DNA of 64,000 bases from the NCBI GenBank assembly GCA_046295175.1, contig JBKBNY010000010.1, positions 1 through 64,000 of the forward strand. Direction: 5' to 3'. Numbering within the stretch: position 1 is the first letter of the stretch; every line of letters begins with the position of its first letter. This DNA comes from JALOLV01 sp046295175 (lineage in GTDB: Bacteria; Bacteroidota; Bacteroidia; Cytophagales; Spirosomataceae). The notes beneath the pieces are model-generated. The model saw nothing but the letters and a program-made list of their open reading frames with translations. It searched no databases and was not told the DNA's origin. A program made the translations under genes and the position numbers. This document shows positions 35,104-43,855 of the stretch, in pieces.

Positions 35104-36447
35104 ATGTTCAAAAAAATACTTATTGCCAATCGTGGCGAAATTGCCCTCCGCATCATCCGTACTTGCCGAGAAATGGGCATAAAAACAGTAGCTGTTTACT
35201 CTACTGCCGACCGTGATAGCCTTCATGTACGTTTTGCTGATGAAGCTGTCTGTATCGGTCCTCCTGTAAGCCGTCAGTCTTATCTAAATATCCCGAATAT
35301 CATTTCGGCTGCCGAAATTACCAACGCCGATGCGATTCACCCAGGATACGGTTTTTTATCTGAAAATGCCGAATTCTCAAGAATTTGTGCCGAATATGGT
35401 ATCAAATTTATCGGTGCAACTGCCGAGCAAATCAACCTAATGGGCGATAAAGCAACTGCAAAAGCTACCATGCGTGCAGCGGGCGTACCTGTTATTCCGG
35501 GTTCGGATGGCTTGTTAGAATCGGTCGAAATCGGTAAAAAACAAGCTGCCGAAATGGGTTATCCGGTTATCATCAAGGCAACAGCTGGCGGTGGCGGAAA
35601 AGGTATGCGTATCATCAAGAGCGATGATGAGTTTCAGAAGGCATGGGATGATGCCAAGATGGAATCTGCCGCAGCTTTTGGAAACGACGGACTTTATCTC
35701 GAAAAATTTGTTGAAGAGCCTCGCCACATCGAAATTCAAGTGGTAGGCGACCAATACGGCAAAGTTTGTCACCTTTCGGAGCGTGATTGCTCGATTCAGA
35801 GAAGGCACCAAAAATTGGTTGAAGAGACCCCTTCACCGATAGTTTCACAAGAATTACGTGAACAAATGGGCGAAGCCGCCATCAAAGGTGCATCGGCCAT
35901 TGGTTACGAAGGTGCGGGTACTATCGAGTTCTTGGTCGATAAATACGGTAAATTCTATTTCATGGAAATGAATACCCGTATTCAGGTTGAACACCCGATT
36001 ACCGAAGAAGTTACAGATTTTGATTTGATTAAAGAACAAATAAAAGTGGCGGCTGGCGTGCCAATTTCGGGTAAAAACTATTTCCCTAAATTGTACGCAA
36101 TGGAGTGCCGTATCAATGCTGAAGACCCATCGAATGGCTTCCGTCCGTCACCGGGTAAGATTACCAATTTGCACCTTCCGGGTGGACACGGTGTGCGTGT
36201 AGATAGCCACGTTTATGCAGGTTACACGATTCCGCCAAACTACGATTCGATGATTGCGAAGTTGATTGTCAACGGTCAATCTCGCGAAGAGGTTATCACT
36301 CGTATGAAGCGTGCTTTGCAAGAATTTGTTATCGAAGGTATCAAAACAACGATTCCGTTCCATATCAAATTGATGGACGACGAAGGCTTCAAATCGGGTA
36401 ATTTCACCACCAAATATCTCGAAAGTTTTGATTTTAGTGATTTGTAA
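35104..36447 (+). CDS. accC: Acetyl-CoA carboxylase, biotin carboxylase subunit
   Basis: ATP-grasp enzyme of 447 residues that carboxylates biotin on AccB. The start [17 protein letters not shown] is diagnostic. [13 protein letters not shown], the glycine-rich GGGGKGMR loop (about 160-167), [17 protein letters not shown] segment, and [15 protein letters not shown] with the catalytic Arg follow. The C-terminal biotin carboxylase domain is complete. It is separated from accB by the inserted four-helix-bundle gene; expression may depend on read-through from accB. Confidence 0.98.
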   Translation: MFKKILIANRGEIALRIIRTCREMGIKTVAVYSTADRDSLHVRFADEAVCIGPPVSRQSYLNIPNIISAAEITNADAIHPGYGFLSENAEFSRICAEYGIKFIGATAEQINLMGDKATAKATMRAAGVPVIPGSDGLLESVEIGKKQAAEMGYPVIIKATAGGGGKGMRIIKSDDEFQKAWDDAKMESAAAFGNDGLYLEKFVEEPRHIEIQVVGDQYGKVCHLSERDCSIQRRHQKLVEETPSPIVSQELREQMGEAAIKGASAIGYEGAGTIEFLVDKYGKFYFMEMNTRIQVEHPITEEVTDFDLIKEQIKVAAGVPISGKNYFPKLYAMECRINAEDPSNGFRPSPGKITNLHLPGGHGVRVDSHVYAGYTIPPNYDSMIAKLIVNGQSREEVITRMKRALQEFVIEGIKTTIPFHIKLMDDEGFKSGNFTTKYLESFDFSDL

Positions 36448-36477
36448 ATCATTGCTAATCAACAAAATAAAAGCGAG

Positions 36478-36495
36478 TCGTTGAAATTTCAACGA
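36478..36495. terminator. Palindrome and possible terminator after accC
   Basis: An 18-bp perfect palindrome (TCGTTGAAATTTCAACGA) is followed by GTGGGGTGGTTTTTTTA. It lies inside a larger inverted repeat, AAGCGAGTCGT (36471) to ACGACTCGCTT (36582-36592), that spans the assembly gap. Confidence 0.55.
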
Positions 36496-36540
36496 GTGGG
36501 GTGGTTTTTTTATGGTTGGTTGACCGGACGAAGTAATTAA

Positions 36541-36550
36541 NNNNNNNNNN
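36541..36550. other. Assembly gap (10 N)
   Basis: Ten N characters mark a scaffold join of unknown true length. It falls in the loop of an inverted repeat between accC and the convergent DUF3299 gene, so hairpin structure may have broken the assembly. Adjacent AAAAAAATAAATGCTTTTTTTT is itself a palindrome-like homopolymer run. Confidence 0.99.
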
Positions 36551-36599
36551 AAAAAAATAAATGCTTTTTTTTCAATTTTCCACGACTCGCTTCTTTTTA

Positions 36600-36618
36600 T
36601 ACGGGTTGGAAACCCGTA
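36600..36618. repeat. Hairpin TACGGGTT-GGA-AACCCGTA
   Basis: An 8-bp stem with GGA loop, a member of the dispersed GGnTTnGGAAnCC hairpin family, immediately before the 3' end of the minus-strand DUF3299 gene. Confidence 0.55.
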
Positions 36619-36622
36619 CTAC

Positions 36623-37075
36623 TTACTGAATCACATCGGCATTCGTCAAGATATAATTCAATTCGTTAATATCATCGGCGTTTGTCACAAAAGTACCTTT
36701 TACAGTTACACGGTCATCGGTATTAAAACGCTTAGTAAGTTTCTTGAATTTAACCTGCACAACCGACTCTGGCCCTGCTTGACCGCAGAAAAAACATGAA
36801 CTATAAGGATTGGCCGAAAGTACATACATGTTGGCATCAATATCTACCGGAATCATGTAGCCAGTTAGTACAACTTCTTTATTTTTGAGTGCTGTTACTT
36901 TCGTTCCGAAAGTCGGGTAAAGAATAAACATAGATTCTTCGGCATTCCATTTTTTCTTAAAAGTTACGTCGCGGAGCAACTCCCAAGTGATTTTTGCAGG
37001 TTCATCAACGAGTGTAAATGCACTTAAATTGATGAATAAAACGCCAAAAATAAGGTACTTAGATATGGTTTTCAT
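36623..37075 (-). CDS. Secreted DUF3299-type protein with CFFCG motif
   Basis: Protein of 150 residues with a signal peptide (MKTISKYLIFGVLFINLSAFT). The core LTGYMIPVDID and SSCFFCGQAGPESVVQVKF fit DUF3299, and the CxxCG motif could bind metal or act in redox. It is the last gene of a three-gene minus-strand set after an ABC ATPase and its permease with a His-rich loop. From memory, vibrio zinc-responsive operons combine similar parts, so I infer a periplasmic metal-handling role at low certainty. Confidence 0.75.
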   Translation of the reverse strand: MKTISKYLIFGVLFINLSAFTLVDEPAKITWELLRDVTFKKKWNAEESMFILYPTFGTKVTALKNKEVVLTGYMIPVDIDANMYVLSANPYSSCFFCGQAGPESVVQVKFKKLTKRFNTDDRVTVKGTFVTNADDINELNYILTNADVIQ

Positions 37076-37154
37076 TTTTGATAGATGTTGATTCTGATTG
37101 ATTAATGTATTTTATTCTCTACGAAATGGTATGTCTTATATTTATTCAAAATTA

Positions 37155-38414
37155 TCAAGATTCGTCGGCGAGTGTTCTCGAAATATTCAATCTGTAAATT
37201 CCTAATGACGGAATTGCCGCCGCCAAGATTCCTACTAACAACGCAACTGCAAACAAATAAATTTCTTCGGGCTGAAAAGAAATTTGACTAATATCAAAGT
37301 GGAACTTCTTGCCCAACTGCCCCGAAATCAACAAAAGACCGATTCGGCTCAGTAAAATTCCGAGTAAATATCCAATAATACTCAAAATTACACCTTCGAG
37401 CAATAATAACAAAAAAAGACGGGTTCTTGTTGCACCCATCGAAAGCATCAATGCCATTTCGTACTTGCGTTCTTTGAGCGAATTATACAACGATACAAAA
37501 ACACTGATACCCGAAATAAGCATTATCACAAAAGCTAAAATGCGTAGGGCTTCAACTCCGATACCGAGTAATTCGAGCATTCGATTGACCTCAATTGCGG
37601 GTACAGCCGCTTGTAATTTTGAGTTTTGATTGATATTTCGAGGCATTGTCATCATGCCCATTGGTGAGCGAAATTTGACGATAGCACTCGTAATCTCTCT
37701 TTTATCGAGTTCGGCATTTTCTTCTTCTTCGTGGTGTTCTTCACCTTCGTGATGCTCGTGTTTTTCGGTGGTTTCAGCCTCAATAGCAGGTGCCTCGCTG
37801 TGTTCGTGAATCTTCCAAACGCTCTTCAAATCAGTCAAAATAAGATTATCGACAACCGAATTATTAAATTCCAAAATACCAACAATTTTATAGTTTTCGT
37901 GGTCATGTTTTTCGCCTTCGGCATCCAGACCATGCGAACCACTAAAAGTATCACCGATTTTAAGACCTAAATTTTGTGCTGCCAAGCTGCCAACCACACA
38001 TTCCATCGGCTTCTTAAATAGTTGGCCTTGTGCGGGTTTAGCTTTAAAGTGTTCAAGATATTTTTTGTTTGTACCCACAATTCTGAACCCCTGATAATTA
38101 TCGCCCATCGAGAGCGGAATCATCTCTTTCACGAGTGGATTCTGGGCAATCTCCTGAACATCTTTCAGATAAACATTGCCCGTAGGTGAATCTATCTGAT
38201 AAATACTCGACAATATCAGTTGCAACGGGCTACCCTTCGCCCCTACTACCATGTCGATTCCGCTGATATTTTTGCTGAATTTTTCTTGCAGTTGTTTACT
38301 CAAAATAACCAACAACGAAATGATAGCTATACCGAGCGTCATGAGTAAAACGCACAGAAAACTGTTCATTTTTTTGTTGAGGATATTCTGCCAAGATATT
38401 TTTGAGATATTCAT
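37155..38414 (-). CDS. FtsX/MacB-type ABC transporter permease with His-rich loop
   Basis: Permease of 419 residues with one N-terminal helix (about 17-38), a large periplasmic domain and three C-terminal helices (about 290-410), the FtsX/LolE layout. Within the periplasmic domain, residues 203-233 are dominated by His and Glu (KHEHHEGEEHHEEEE), a likely Zn, Cu or Ni buffer, and EKHDHENY lies just before. Its ATPase is encoded 56 bp upstream and a DUF3299 protein 80 bp downstream. Such transporters extrude or relay signals by mechanotransmission rather than classical import. Metal export or lipoprotein release under metal control are both open. Confidence 0.85.
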   Translation of the reverse strand: MNISKISWQNILNKKMNSFLCVLLMTLGIAIISLLVILSKQLQEKFSKNISGIDMVVGAKGSPLQLILSSIYQIDSPTGNVYLKDVQEIAQNPLVKEMIPLSMGDNYQGFRIVGTNKKYLEHFKAKPAQGQLFKKPMECVVGSLAAQNLGLKIGDTFSGSHGLDAEGEKHDHENYKIVGILEFNNSVVDNLILTDLKSVWKIHEHSEAPAIEAETTEKHEHHEGEEHHEEEENAELDKREITSAIVKFRSPMGMMTMPRNINQNSKLQAAVPAIEVNRMLELLGIGVEALRILAFVIMLISGISVFVSLYNSLKERKYEMALMLSMGATRTRLFLLLLLEGVILSIIGYLLGILLSRIGLLLISGQLGKKFHFDISQISFQPEEIYLFAVALLVGILAAAIPSLGIYRLNISRTLADES

Positions 38415-38470
38415 TTACTGGTTTCTGGTCTTTAGTTTCTTGTTGATTTATTTTTATGATTGGATGGCTT

Positions 38471-39100
38471 TTAAAGCATCACCCGATTGCTAAATCTATC
38501 TTTGAGACGTTGGTCATGGGTAACAATGATAAGAGCCGCCCCGATTTTATCTGATTGTTTATCAAGCAGTTGTATTACTTTTTCGCAGTTTTCATCATCC
38601 AAACTCGACGTAGGTTCATCGGCTAAAATAATACTCGGGTTATTCATCAAAGCTCTGGCAATACTTACCCTTTGCTGCTCGCCTTGGCTCAATTGTGTTG
38701 TTTTTTTATGAAGATGGTCGATGAATCCAAGGCTTCGGGCGAGTTCGGTAGCACGCTCGACCGATTGCTTTTTATCGGCTAAATAATTGGCCAAAAGCAG
38801 GTTATCTAAAACACTAAGCGATGCCACAAAGTGCGATTTTTGGTAAATGATACCAATACCCTCAGCACGCATTTTGGCGGCGTTTTTGGGCGATAGTTGG
38901 CTTATTTCTTCACCTTTTAGCTTGATTGAGCCACCTGTCGGAGTCTGCAACAACGCCAATAAATGCAGCAAAGTGGTTTTGCCTTTGCCCGAATTCCCCA
39001 AAATCAGTAGCGTTTCTTTTGCCGAGCAAGAGAAATCTGGGAAATTGAATTTTTTATGTTCGTTGTAGGAAAAAGTTAGGTTTTTCGATTCGATAACCAT
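38471..39100 (-). CDS. ABC transporter ATP-binding protein (LolD/MacB type)
   Basis: ATPase of 209 residues that should power the adjacent permease. Walker A GNSGKGKTT (35-43), Q-loop GIIYQKSHF, signature LSQGEQQRVSIARAL, Walker B IILADEPTSSLD, and H-loop IVTHDQ are all present. I chose ATG 39100 (MVIESKNLTF) because the 16 codons upstream lack similarity. It is the first gene of the ATPase-permease-DUF3299 set. TATCTTTG (minus strand, 39136-39129) fits a -7 box, with a TTG 23 bp further upstream, a little far. Confidence 0.93.
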   Translation of the reverse strand: MVIESKNLTFSYNEHKKFNFPDFSCSAKETLLILGNSGKGKTTLLHLLALLQTPTGGSIKLKGEEISQLSPKNAAKMRAEGIGIIYQKSHFVASLSVLDNLLLANYLADKKQSVERATELARSLGFIDHLHKKTTQLSQGEQQRVSIARALMNNPSIILADEPTSSLDDENCEKVIQLLDKQSDKIGAALIIVTHDQRLKDRFSNRVML

Positions 39101-39193
39101 GATTGATGAAGAAATTAATGATTTAATACAAAGATAAAGCAATTGCAATGACGTTGCATCAATTTAAAATAATTTTTGTATTAAGGATAGCAT

Positions 39194-39226
39194 AAAAAAA
39201 GGTGTAATCTGCCTACGACTACACCT
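39194..39226 (-). terminator. Terminator of the 39248 gene
   Basis: Minus strand: stem AGGTGTA/TACACCT with a 13-nt loop followed by seven T residues, about 20 bp after the stop codon at 39248. Confidence 0.8.
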
Positions 39227-39247
39227 AAATTTTGGATTATTGAATGA

Positions 39248-39712
39248 TTATCTTATTCTTTTGATGCTATTCAAGATTTTGAGGGCATCTTCTTCGGCAG
39301 TTTTGTCATCATCGCCAAAGGTAATCGCAATAAAAAAGTTTGTATGACTTTTAGGGTCTATCATACCTGCAAACATCACTCTTTCGCCCTCCAAAAAACC
39401 TTCAACATAAAAACCTTCGAGGCCATTAGATTTTACTGCGTGAGCAGCATCTACCTCGGTAAGTTTCATAGATTTTGCACCCTCTAAGGTCGCTTCATCC
39501 ATCTGTTCGAGTGTAATGTCTCCTTCAAAAATACTCATGGCGAGTTCCATTCCCTCACCCGACATCTCAAAATCTTCATTTGTATTTTTGGTGACTTTAA
39601 AATCGTCTGGCACCGTAATCTGGAGTTTGTATTTATCCCAAACGTAGGTTTTATCGAGCGTGAATGAAGATAAAGCAGCAAAGATGAATAGGTAGAATAA
39701 TTTTGTTTTCAT
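39248..39712 (-). CDS. Secreted protein of unknown function
   Basis: Protein of 154 residues with a signal peptide (MKTKLFYLFIFAALSSFT). The mature part begins YVWDKYKLQITVPDDFKV and has a strong acidic bias; it resembles small exported proteins that fold as a beta-sheet with paired helices (PsbP/Mog1-like), but I do not recognise a family. It has its own terminator and is monocistronic by appearance. Confidence 0.7.
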   Translation of the reverse strand: MKTKLFYLFIFAALSSFTLDKTYVWDKYKLQITVPDDFKVTKNTNEDFEMSGEGMELAMSIFEGDITLEQMDEATLEGAKSMKLTEVDAAHAVKSNGLEGFYVEGFLEGERVMFAGMIDPKSHTNFFIAITFGDDDKTAEEDALKILNSIKRIR

Positions 39713-39818
39713 TAGTTCTATACATTTAAGGTGAAAAAGGTATTATCAAAATAAATGTATAGAATCTATTGGATTAATCAAATTAAAAATCACTTTTTAC
39801 TACAAAATACGAAATCTC

Positions 39819-40649
39819 TTATTCTACTTTACTTCTATATTTTACGCCTCTTGCATACTCGTACCGAGCAATAAGTCCAAAGGCATAGCTGAATCCGCTC
39901 GTATAATGCAGTGCCGAACCCAACGACCGACCGTCTCTGGTCAGTAAGATTTCGGAATTGATACCTCTACTCAAACCAAAATGTGTGCTTGCGTAAGCCG
40001 ATAAAGTAAGAAAATCGGAGACACGGCCTTGAATCTCAAGCGATAACTCAAAAGCAGTGGTACCTCGTCGGCTTGTAGCCACTTGCCCAATGAGCGTATC
40101 GCGAGGCATCGAAGGATTAAAAACCCTGTTAGAAACCCGATAAGTATTGAGTGGCTTATTAGGAGAGCTGGCATTTAATAAGACGCCTCCACTCAAATAT
40201 ACCGATGCAGAGCGGATGTCTTTATCAATCGTCCAGATATTGCGGCGATAGCGAATCGGGAAAATATCGTATTTTTTGCCTCTAATAACCCTAAAAGGTA
40301 TGCCCTCTACCAAAAAGCCTTCGAGCCAAAGCTGTACATCTTGTCGAATATACCCAACCTCGACGGCCCATTTATCGCCAAGATTATACCCCGCATTGGC
40401 TCCCCACGCAACATTTCCGTAGTTTCGAGAGACCAATAAACCATCTATCGTATTATCGAGAGCATTGAAATTTCTCATATACGCTGCCGACATCCCAACA
40501 TACCAACGCACTGGCGTACCTTTGAGATTGGGCAGATTTACAACCCGTGTTTTTTGTTTACTATCGGGCGGGCGATAATATTCTTCTGGTTCTTGTGCCA
40601 AAACCTCAAAACTAAATTCTAAGAAAAATAGTATATATAGATATTTCAT
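39819..40649 (-). CDS. Exported outer-membrane beta-barrel-like protein
   Basis: Protein of 276 residues with a signal peptide ending VLAQ. Repeated aromatic/Gly beta strands (VRWYVGMSAAYMRNF, WGANAGYNLGDKWAVEVGYI, VYLSGGVLL, YTSGFSYAFGLIARYEYARG) suggest a small barrel of the porin-like OmpA/opacity type. The sequence offers no specific function. It is divergent from the S41 pair, with 165 bp between. Confidence 0.7.
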   Translation of the reverse strand: MKYLYILFFLEFSFEVLAQEPEEYYRPPDSKQKTRVVNLPNLKGTPVRWYVGMSAAYMRNFNALDNTIDGLLVSRNYGNVAWGANAGYNLGDKWAVEVGYIRQDVQLWLEGFLVEGIPFRVIRGKKYDIFPIRYRRNIWTIDKDIRSASVYLSGGVLLNASSPNKPLNTYRVSNRVFNPSMPRDTLIGQVATSRRGTTAFELSLEIQGRVSDFLTLSAYASTHFGLSRGINSEILLTRDGRSLGSALHYTSGFSYAFGLIARYEYARGVKYRSKVE

Positions 40650-40739
40650 CGGGTTGGATATTCATACAAAGAAACGAAAAAAACAACTGCATGGTTGCAA
40701 GTAAATCAAAACCTAAACGTTGAATTATCAATCAAGTTA

Positions 40740-40769
40740 TTGTGTTAGTACCGAATAATGTTATTTTTG
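40740..40769 (+). promoter_or_regulatory. Promoter of the S41 protease pair
   Basis: TTG at 40740-40742, a 19-bp spacer, and TATTTTTG at 40762-40769 match the Bacteroidota consensus. Transcription would begin near 40776, about 40 nt before the start codon. Confidence 0.75.
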
Positions 40770-40814
40770 CTTTGTAAGGCAATTATTTACTAAAAATCCA
40801 TTTCAGAACAAATT

Positions 40815-42356
40815 ATGAATCTATTACTCCAATCGAATCTAAAACTAAAAACTGCCATTTTGAGATGCCAGATAGCAATGATTTGGGTATTCTTTTCGAT
40901 TGGATTTAGCACTCTTGCACAACGCTCCTACAACGCCGACCAAGTAAAAGAAGACCTCAAGCAGCTCAAAGTTGAGCTTGAAAAGTTTCACCCAGACCCG
41001 TACAAATACACCAATAAAGCTCGATTTGAGCATATCTACGATTCGTTGAGCAATACAATTACGGGTAAATACTCGCTCCGAGATACCTATTTTACGATGC
41101 TTCCGTTGGTGCAGGCTGTTCAGTGCGGACATACCTATTTATTGCCCGACCGCCGACTACTTTCAAAAGGCAGTGTGTACAGTGACCGACCCAAATTTTT
41201 TCCGTTTAGTGTCCGCTTAATCAACGACCGAATGTTTGTATCTCGCAATTATTCGTCAGATAAAAAACTTTCGCGTGGCACCGAAATCATCGCAATAGAC
41301 GACCAACCAATCGGTAAGATAATGGCACAATTAGACCATATTTCGTTCTACAACGGCGATGGTAATAATCCACAAGCCAAGCGGTATTATTCGGTTCGAG
41401 AATTCAGAAAACTGTACTATTTGTGGAAAGGCGAGCAGGAGTTTTTTGAAATTACGTATCGCCGTCAAGGACAAGATAAACCCAAAAGCACCAAAATCGA
41501 GGCACAAAGTAATGATTTTATGGAGCGAATGCTCGAAGCACGCTACCCCGATGTTGACGAAGACACTACGGGAATCGTTTCGTACCGAATCGTCGATAGT
41601 ACCCAAAAAGTAGCCTTGGTAGATGTGCGTTCGTTTATGCGAGATTATTCGATGTATGGCAAGGGAAATTTTGAAGGCGAAACCCGCAAGATTTTTAGGA
41701 GATTAGAAGAAAACAAAATTGAGAATTTGATTCTGGATTTGCGTGGGAATTCGGGTGGATTGCTCGAATATTCGATATTTTTGATGCGATATTTTGCTCA
41801 ACAACCTTTTGTAACTTGCAAAATAGGATTCAAAGAAGATGGGCTTCAACGTATCAAAGACGATTACAAAAAATACGACGGATACGTAGCTAAAGAGGCG
41901 GCTTCGAGGCTAAATATGGAATTTACCATCAAAAAATCGGATGGTTTTGTAGAGAGCAAATACTACCAAGAACGCAAATATCGCCCTCACGAAGATTTTC
42001 ACTTCGATAAAAATGTGTATGTCTTGATGAATGGCGGAACCTTCTCGGCGGCGGCATTATTGGTTTCTAAACTGCACAATATGGGAATCGGGACGTACAT
42101 CGGCAATACCTGCGGTGGTGCTTATGATGGATGCTCGGCGGCTCAATTCTCTAAAATCAAATTATCTAATAGCGAGTTAGAAATCAGTCTGCCGCTCGGC
42201 AAAATAAATTACGAAGTAGATGAACAAAAATACGACAAACCCGTTCTGAAACCAGATTTTGAAATAAATACTTCGCTCGATGATTTTATCAATGGCGAAG
42301 ACACCACCCTAAAATTCACTTTAGATTTAATCAAACGTAAAGTAAGGATTCGTTAA
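40815..42356 (+). CDS. S41 family peptidase-like protein (first of tandem pair)
   Basis: Protein of 513 residues with an N-terminal hydrophobic leader (MIWVFFSIGFSTLAQ); a shorter start at the internal Met near codon 23 would give a cleaner signal peptide. The tail-specific protease core shows the structural NLILDLRGNSGG motif and the putative nucleophile S411 in NGGTFSAAALLVSK, followed by GTYIGNTCGGAYDG. A Lys general base could be among the SKIKLSN residues. The protein should act in the periplasm on misfolded or specific peptides. The next gene, 15 bp downstream, is a paralogue, so the two are co-transcribed. Confidence 0.85.
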   Translation: MNLLLQSNLKLKTAILRCQIAMIWVFFSIGFSTLAQRSYNADQVKEDLKQLKVELEKFHPDPYKYTNKARFEHIYDSLSNTITGKYSLRDTYFTMLPLVQAVQCGHTYLLPDRRLLSKGSVYSDRPKFFPFSVRLINDRMFVSRNYSSDKKLSRGTEIIAIDDQPIGKIMAQLDHISFYNGDGNNPQAKRYYSVREFRKLYYLWKGEQEFFEITYRRQGQDKPKSTKIEAQSNDFMERMLEARYPDVDEDTTGIVSYRIVDSTQKVALVDVRSFMRDYSMYGKGNFEGETRKIFRRLEENKIENLILDLRGNSGGLLEYSIFLMRYFAQQPFVTCKIGFKEDGLQRIKDDYKKYDGYVAKEAASRLNMEFTIKKSDGFVESKYYQERKYRPHEDFHFDKNVYVLMNGGTFSAAALLVSKLHNMGIGTYIGNTCGGAYDGCSAAQFSKIKLSNSELEISLPLGKINYEVDEQKYDKPVLKPDFEINTSLDDFINGEDTTLKFTLDLIKRKVRIR

Positions 42357-42371
42357 ACCATTGTTCGGTAA

Positions 42372-43829
42372 ATGCAAAAGCAAATATTTCTTTTGACGGC
42401 ATTTTTCTTATTGCTAATCACAAATTTATTCGCACAGAAAACCACATTTACTCCCGAAGAAATACGGAAGGATATGGCTTTTTTAAAACGTAAATTTGAG
42501 AATATCCACCCTGGCATGTACCACTACATGAGCCAAAAAGAATACGAAAAAATCTATGACTCATTGTATAATGCCATCAAAGAACCCATGAGCTACATGG
42601 ATGCAGTGAAGCACATATCGCCATTGGTAATCAATTTAAAGGATGGACACACCAGTTTTACACATCGAAAAGGCTTTTCGACCAAAAAAACAAAGACGTT
42701 TCCGTTTGTGATTCGTCGTCTGCCCGAAAAGTTTTACATTGCCTACAACTATTCAAATGATACGACTATCGTGCGAGGTTCGGAGATTTTAAGTATCAAT
42801 GATGAGCCGATTCCGCAAATCATTGCCAAAACTCGAACACTCATTTCGGTCGATAATGATAATCAGAATTCGAGAGATTACTACGCCATTAACTTCTTTT
42901 CGGTATTTTACTTGAAATATTACGGTGAGATGGATTCAGTCAAAATATCCTACAAATTACCCGAAACCGATAGCTTGATTCACCGAAAAATAGCCTGCCT
43001 AACAAACGCCCAAACGATGGCGGCTTTCAATAAAAGATACAAAAAACAATTTGTCCGTAATAACCTTTCTTACAAAATCCTCGATAGCCTCAATAAAATT
43101 GCCATCATAGACATCACGTCGTTCTCGATGCAATACGGCAAATGGGATATGGGGCAACTCAAATTTAAAAAATCGCTCAAAAATCACTTTAGTAGTATCA
43201 AAGAAGCTGGTATTGAGCATCTTATCATTGATTTTAGAGGAAACGGAGGCGGGTATATTCCGAATGTTTCGAGGTTATTGACCTACTTTGCTAAAGAGCC
43301 ATTTACGCTGGTAGATACATTGATGTTTAAGAAGAAGGCCTATTTTACGATATTTAAACCGTGGTATTTTAGTCCGCCGGCATTTGCTTGGCTTGGTTTT
43401 CCAAAACGACAAGGTGCATTTATGTATCGGGTCAATAAATCAAACACAAAAAATAAACCCCAAAACGACTTGGCGTATCGCAACAAAACGTACTTTTTGG
43501 TAGATGCGGGTTGTTATTCGGCTACAACTTTCACCCTCAGTTTGGCCAAAGATATGGGCGTGGGTACTACTTACATTGGCGAGCAAGTTGGCGGAGCAAC
43601 TTGGGGCAGTTTTGCCGTAAATTGGCAGGATTTTAAGCTACCAAACACCAAACTAAGCGTACATTGCCCGTTGATGAAGCTAAATCATAAATTTGTTAAT
43701 CCCGAACCAAAGACATTCTTCTTACAACCCGATTTTGAAGTAAGACGCAACGTGGAGGAGTTATTCAAAAATAACTCAAACGTCATTGATTTTACGGTAA
43801 ATATGATAAAAGCGAGCAAACAGAAGTAA
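42372..43829 (+). CDS. S41 family peptidase-like protein (second of tandem pair)
   Basis: Protein of 485 residues with signal peptide MQKQIFLLTAFFLLLITNLFA. It shares layout with the preceding gene: RKDMAFLKRKFENIHPGMYHY near the start, EHLIIDFRGNGGGYIPN in the core, and S383 in DAGCYSATTFTLSLAK, followed by TYIGEQVGGATWGS. The pair arose by duplication and has diverged widely. A hairpin overlaps its 3' end. Substrate unknown. Confidence 0.85.
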   Translation: MQKQIFLLTAFFLLLITNLFAQKTTFTPEEIRKDMAFLKRKFENIHPGMYHYMSQKEYEKIYDSLYNAIKEPMSYMDAVKHISPLVINLKDGHTSFTHRKGFSTKKTKTFPFVIRRLPEKFYIAYNYSNDTTIVRGSEILSINDEPIPQIIAKTRTLISVDNDNQNSRDYYAINFFSVFYLKYYGEMDSVKISYKLPETDSLIHRKIACLTNAQTMAAFNKRYKKQFVRNNLSYKILDSLNKIAIIDITSFSMQYGKWDMGQLKFKKSLKNHFSSIKEAGIEHLIIDFRGNGGGYIPNVSRLLTYFAKEPFTLVDTLMFKKKAYFTIFKPWYFSPPAFAWLGFPKRQGAFMYRVNKSNTKNKPQNDLAYRNKTYFLVDAGCYSATTFTLSLAKDMGVGTTYIGEQVGGATWGSFAVNWQDFKLPNTKLSVHCPLMKLNHKFVNPEPKTFFLQPDFEVRRNVEELFKNNSNVIDFTVNMIKASKQK

Positions 43830-43831
43830 TT

Positions 43832-43855
43832 GATTCGGACTTAGGAGTCCGAATC
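43832..43855. terminator. Bidirectional hairpin between S41 gene and hpt
   Basis: A 10-bp stem GATTCGGACT/AGTCCGAATC with loop TAGG lies in the 11-bp gap and in the last codons of hpt on the other strand (DSDS-stop). It is a looser member of the GGnTTnGGAnnCC hairpin family. Confidence 0.65.

Noticed and set aside
35035..35226. Short minus-strand ORF across the accC start
   Set aside because: It overlaps accC coding sequence and the AT-rich arm only; no similarity to any protein.
36541..36550. Unusual base composition
   Set aside because: These are N characters from scaffolding, not sequence.
43832..43855. tRNA-like stem
   Set aside because: Only one hairpin is present; no cloverleaf, D-loop or T-loop could be drawn. 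I found no tRNA in the window.
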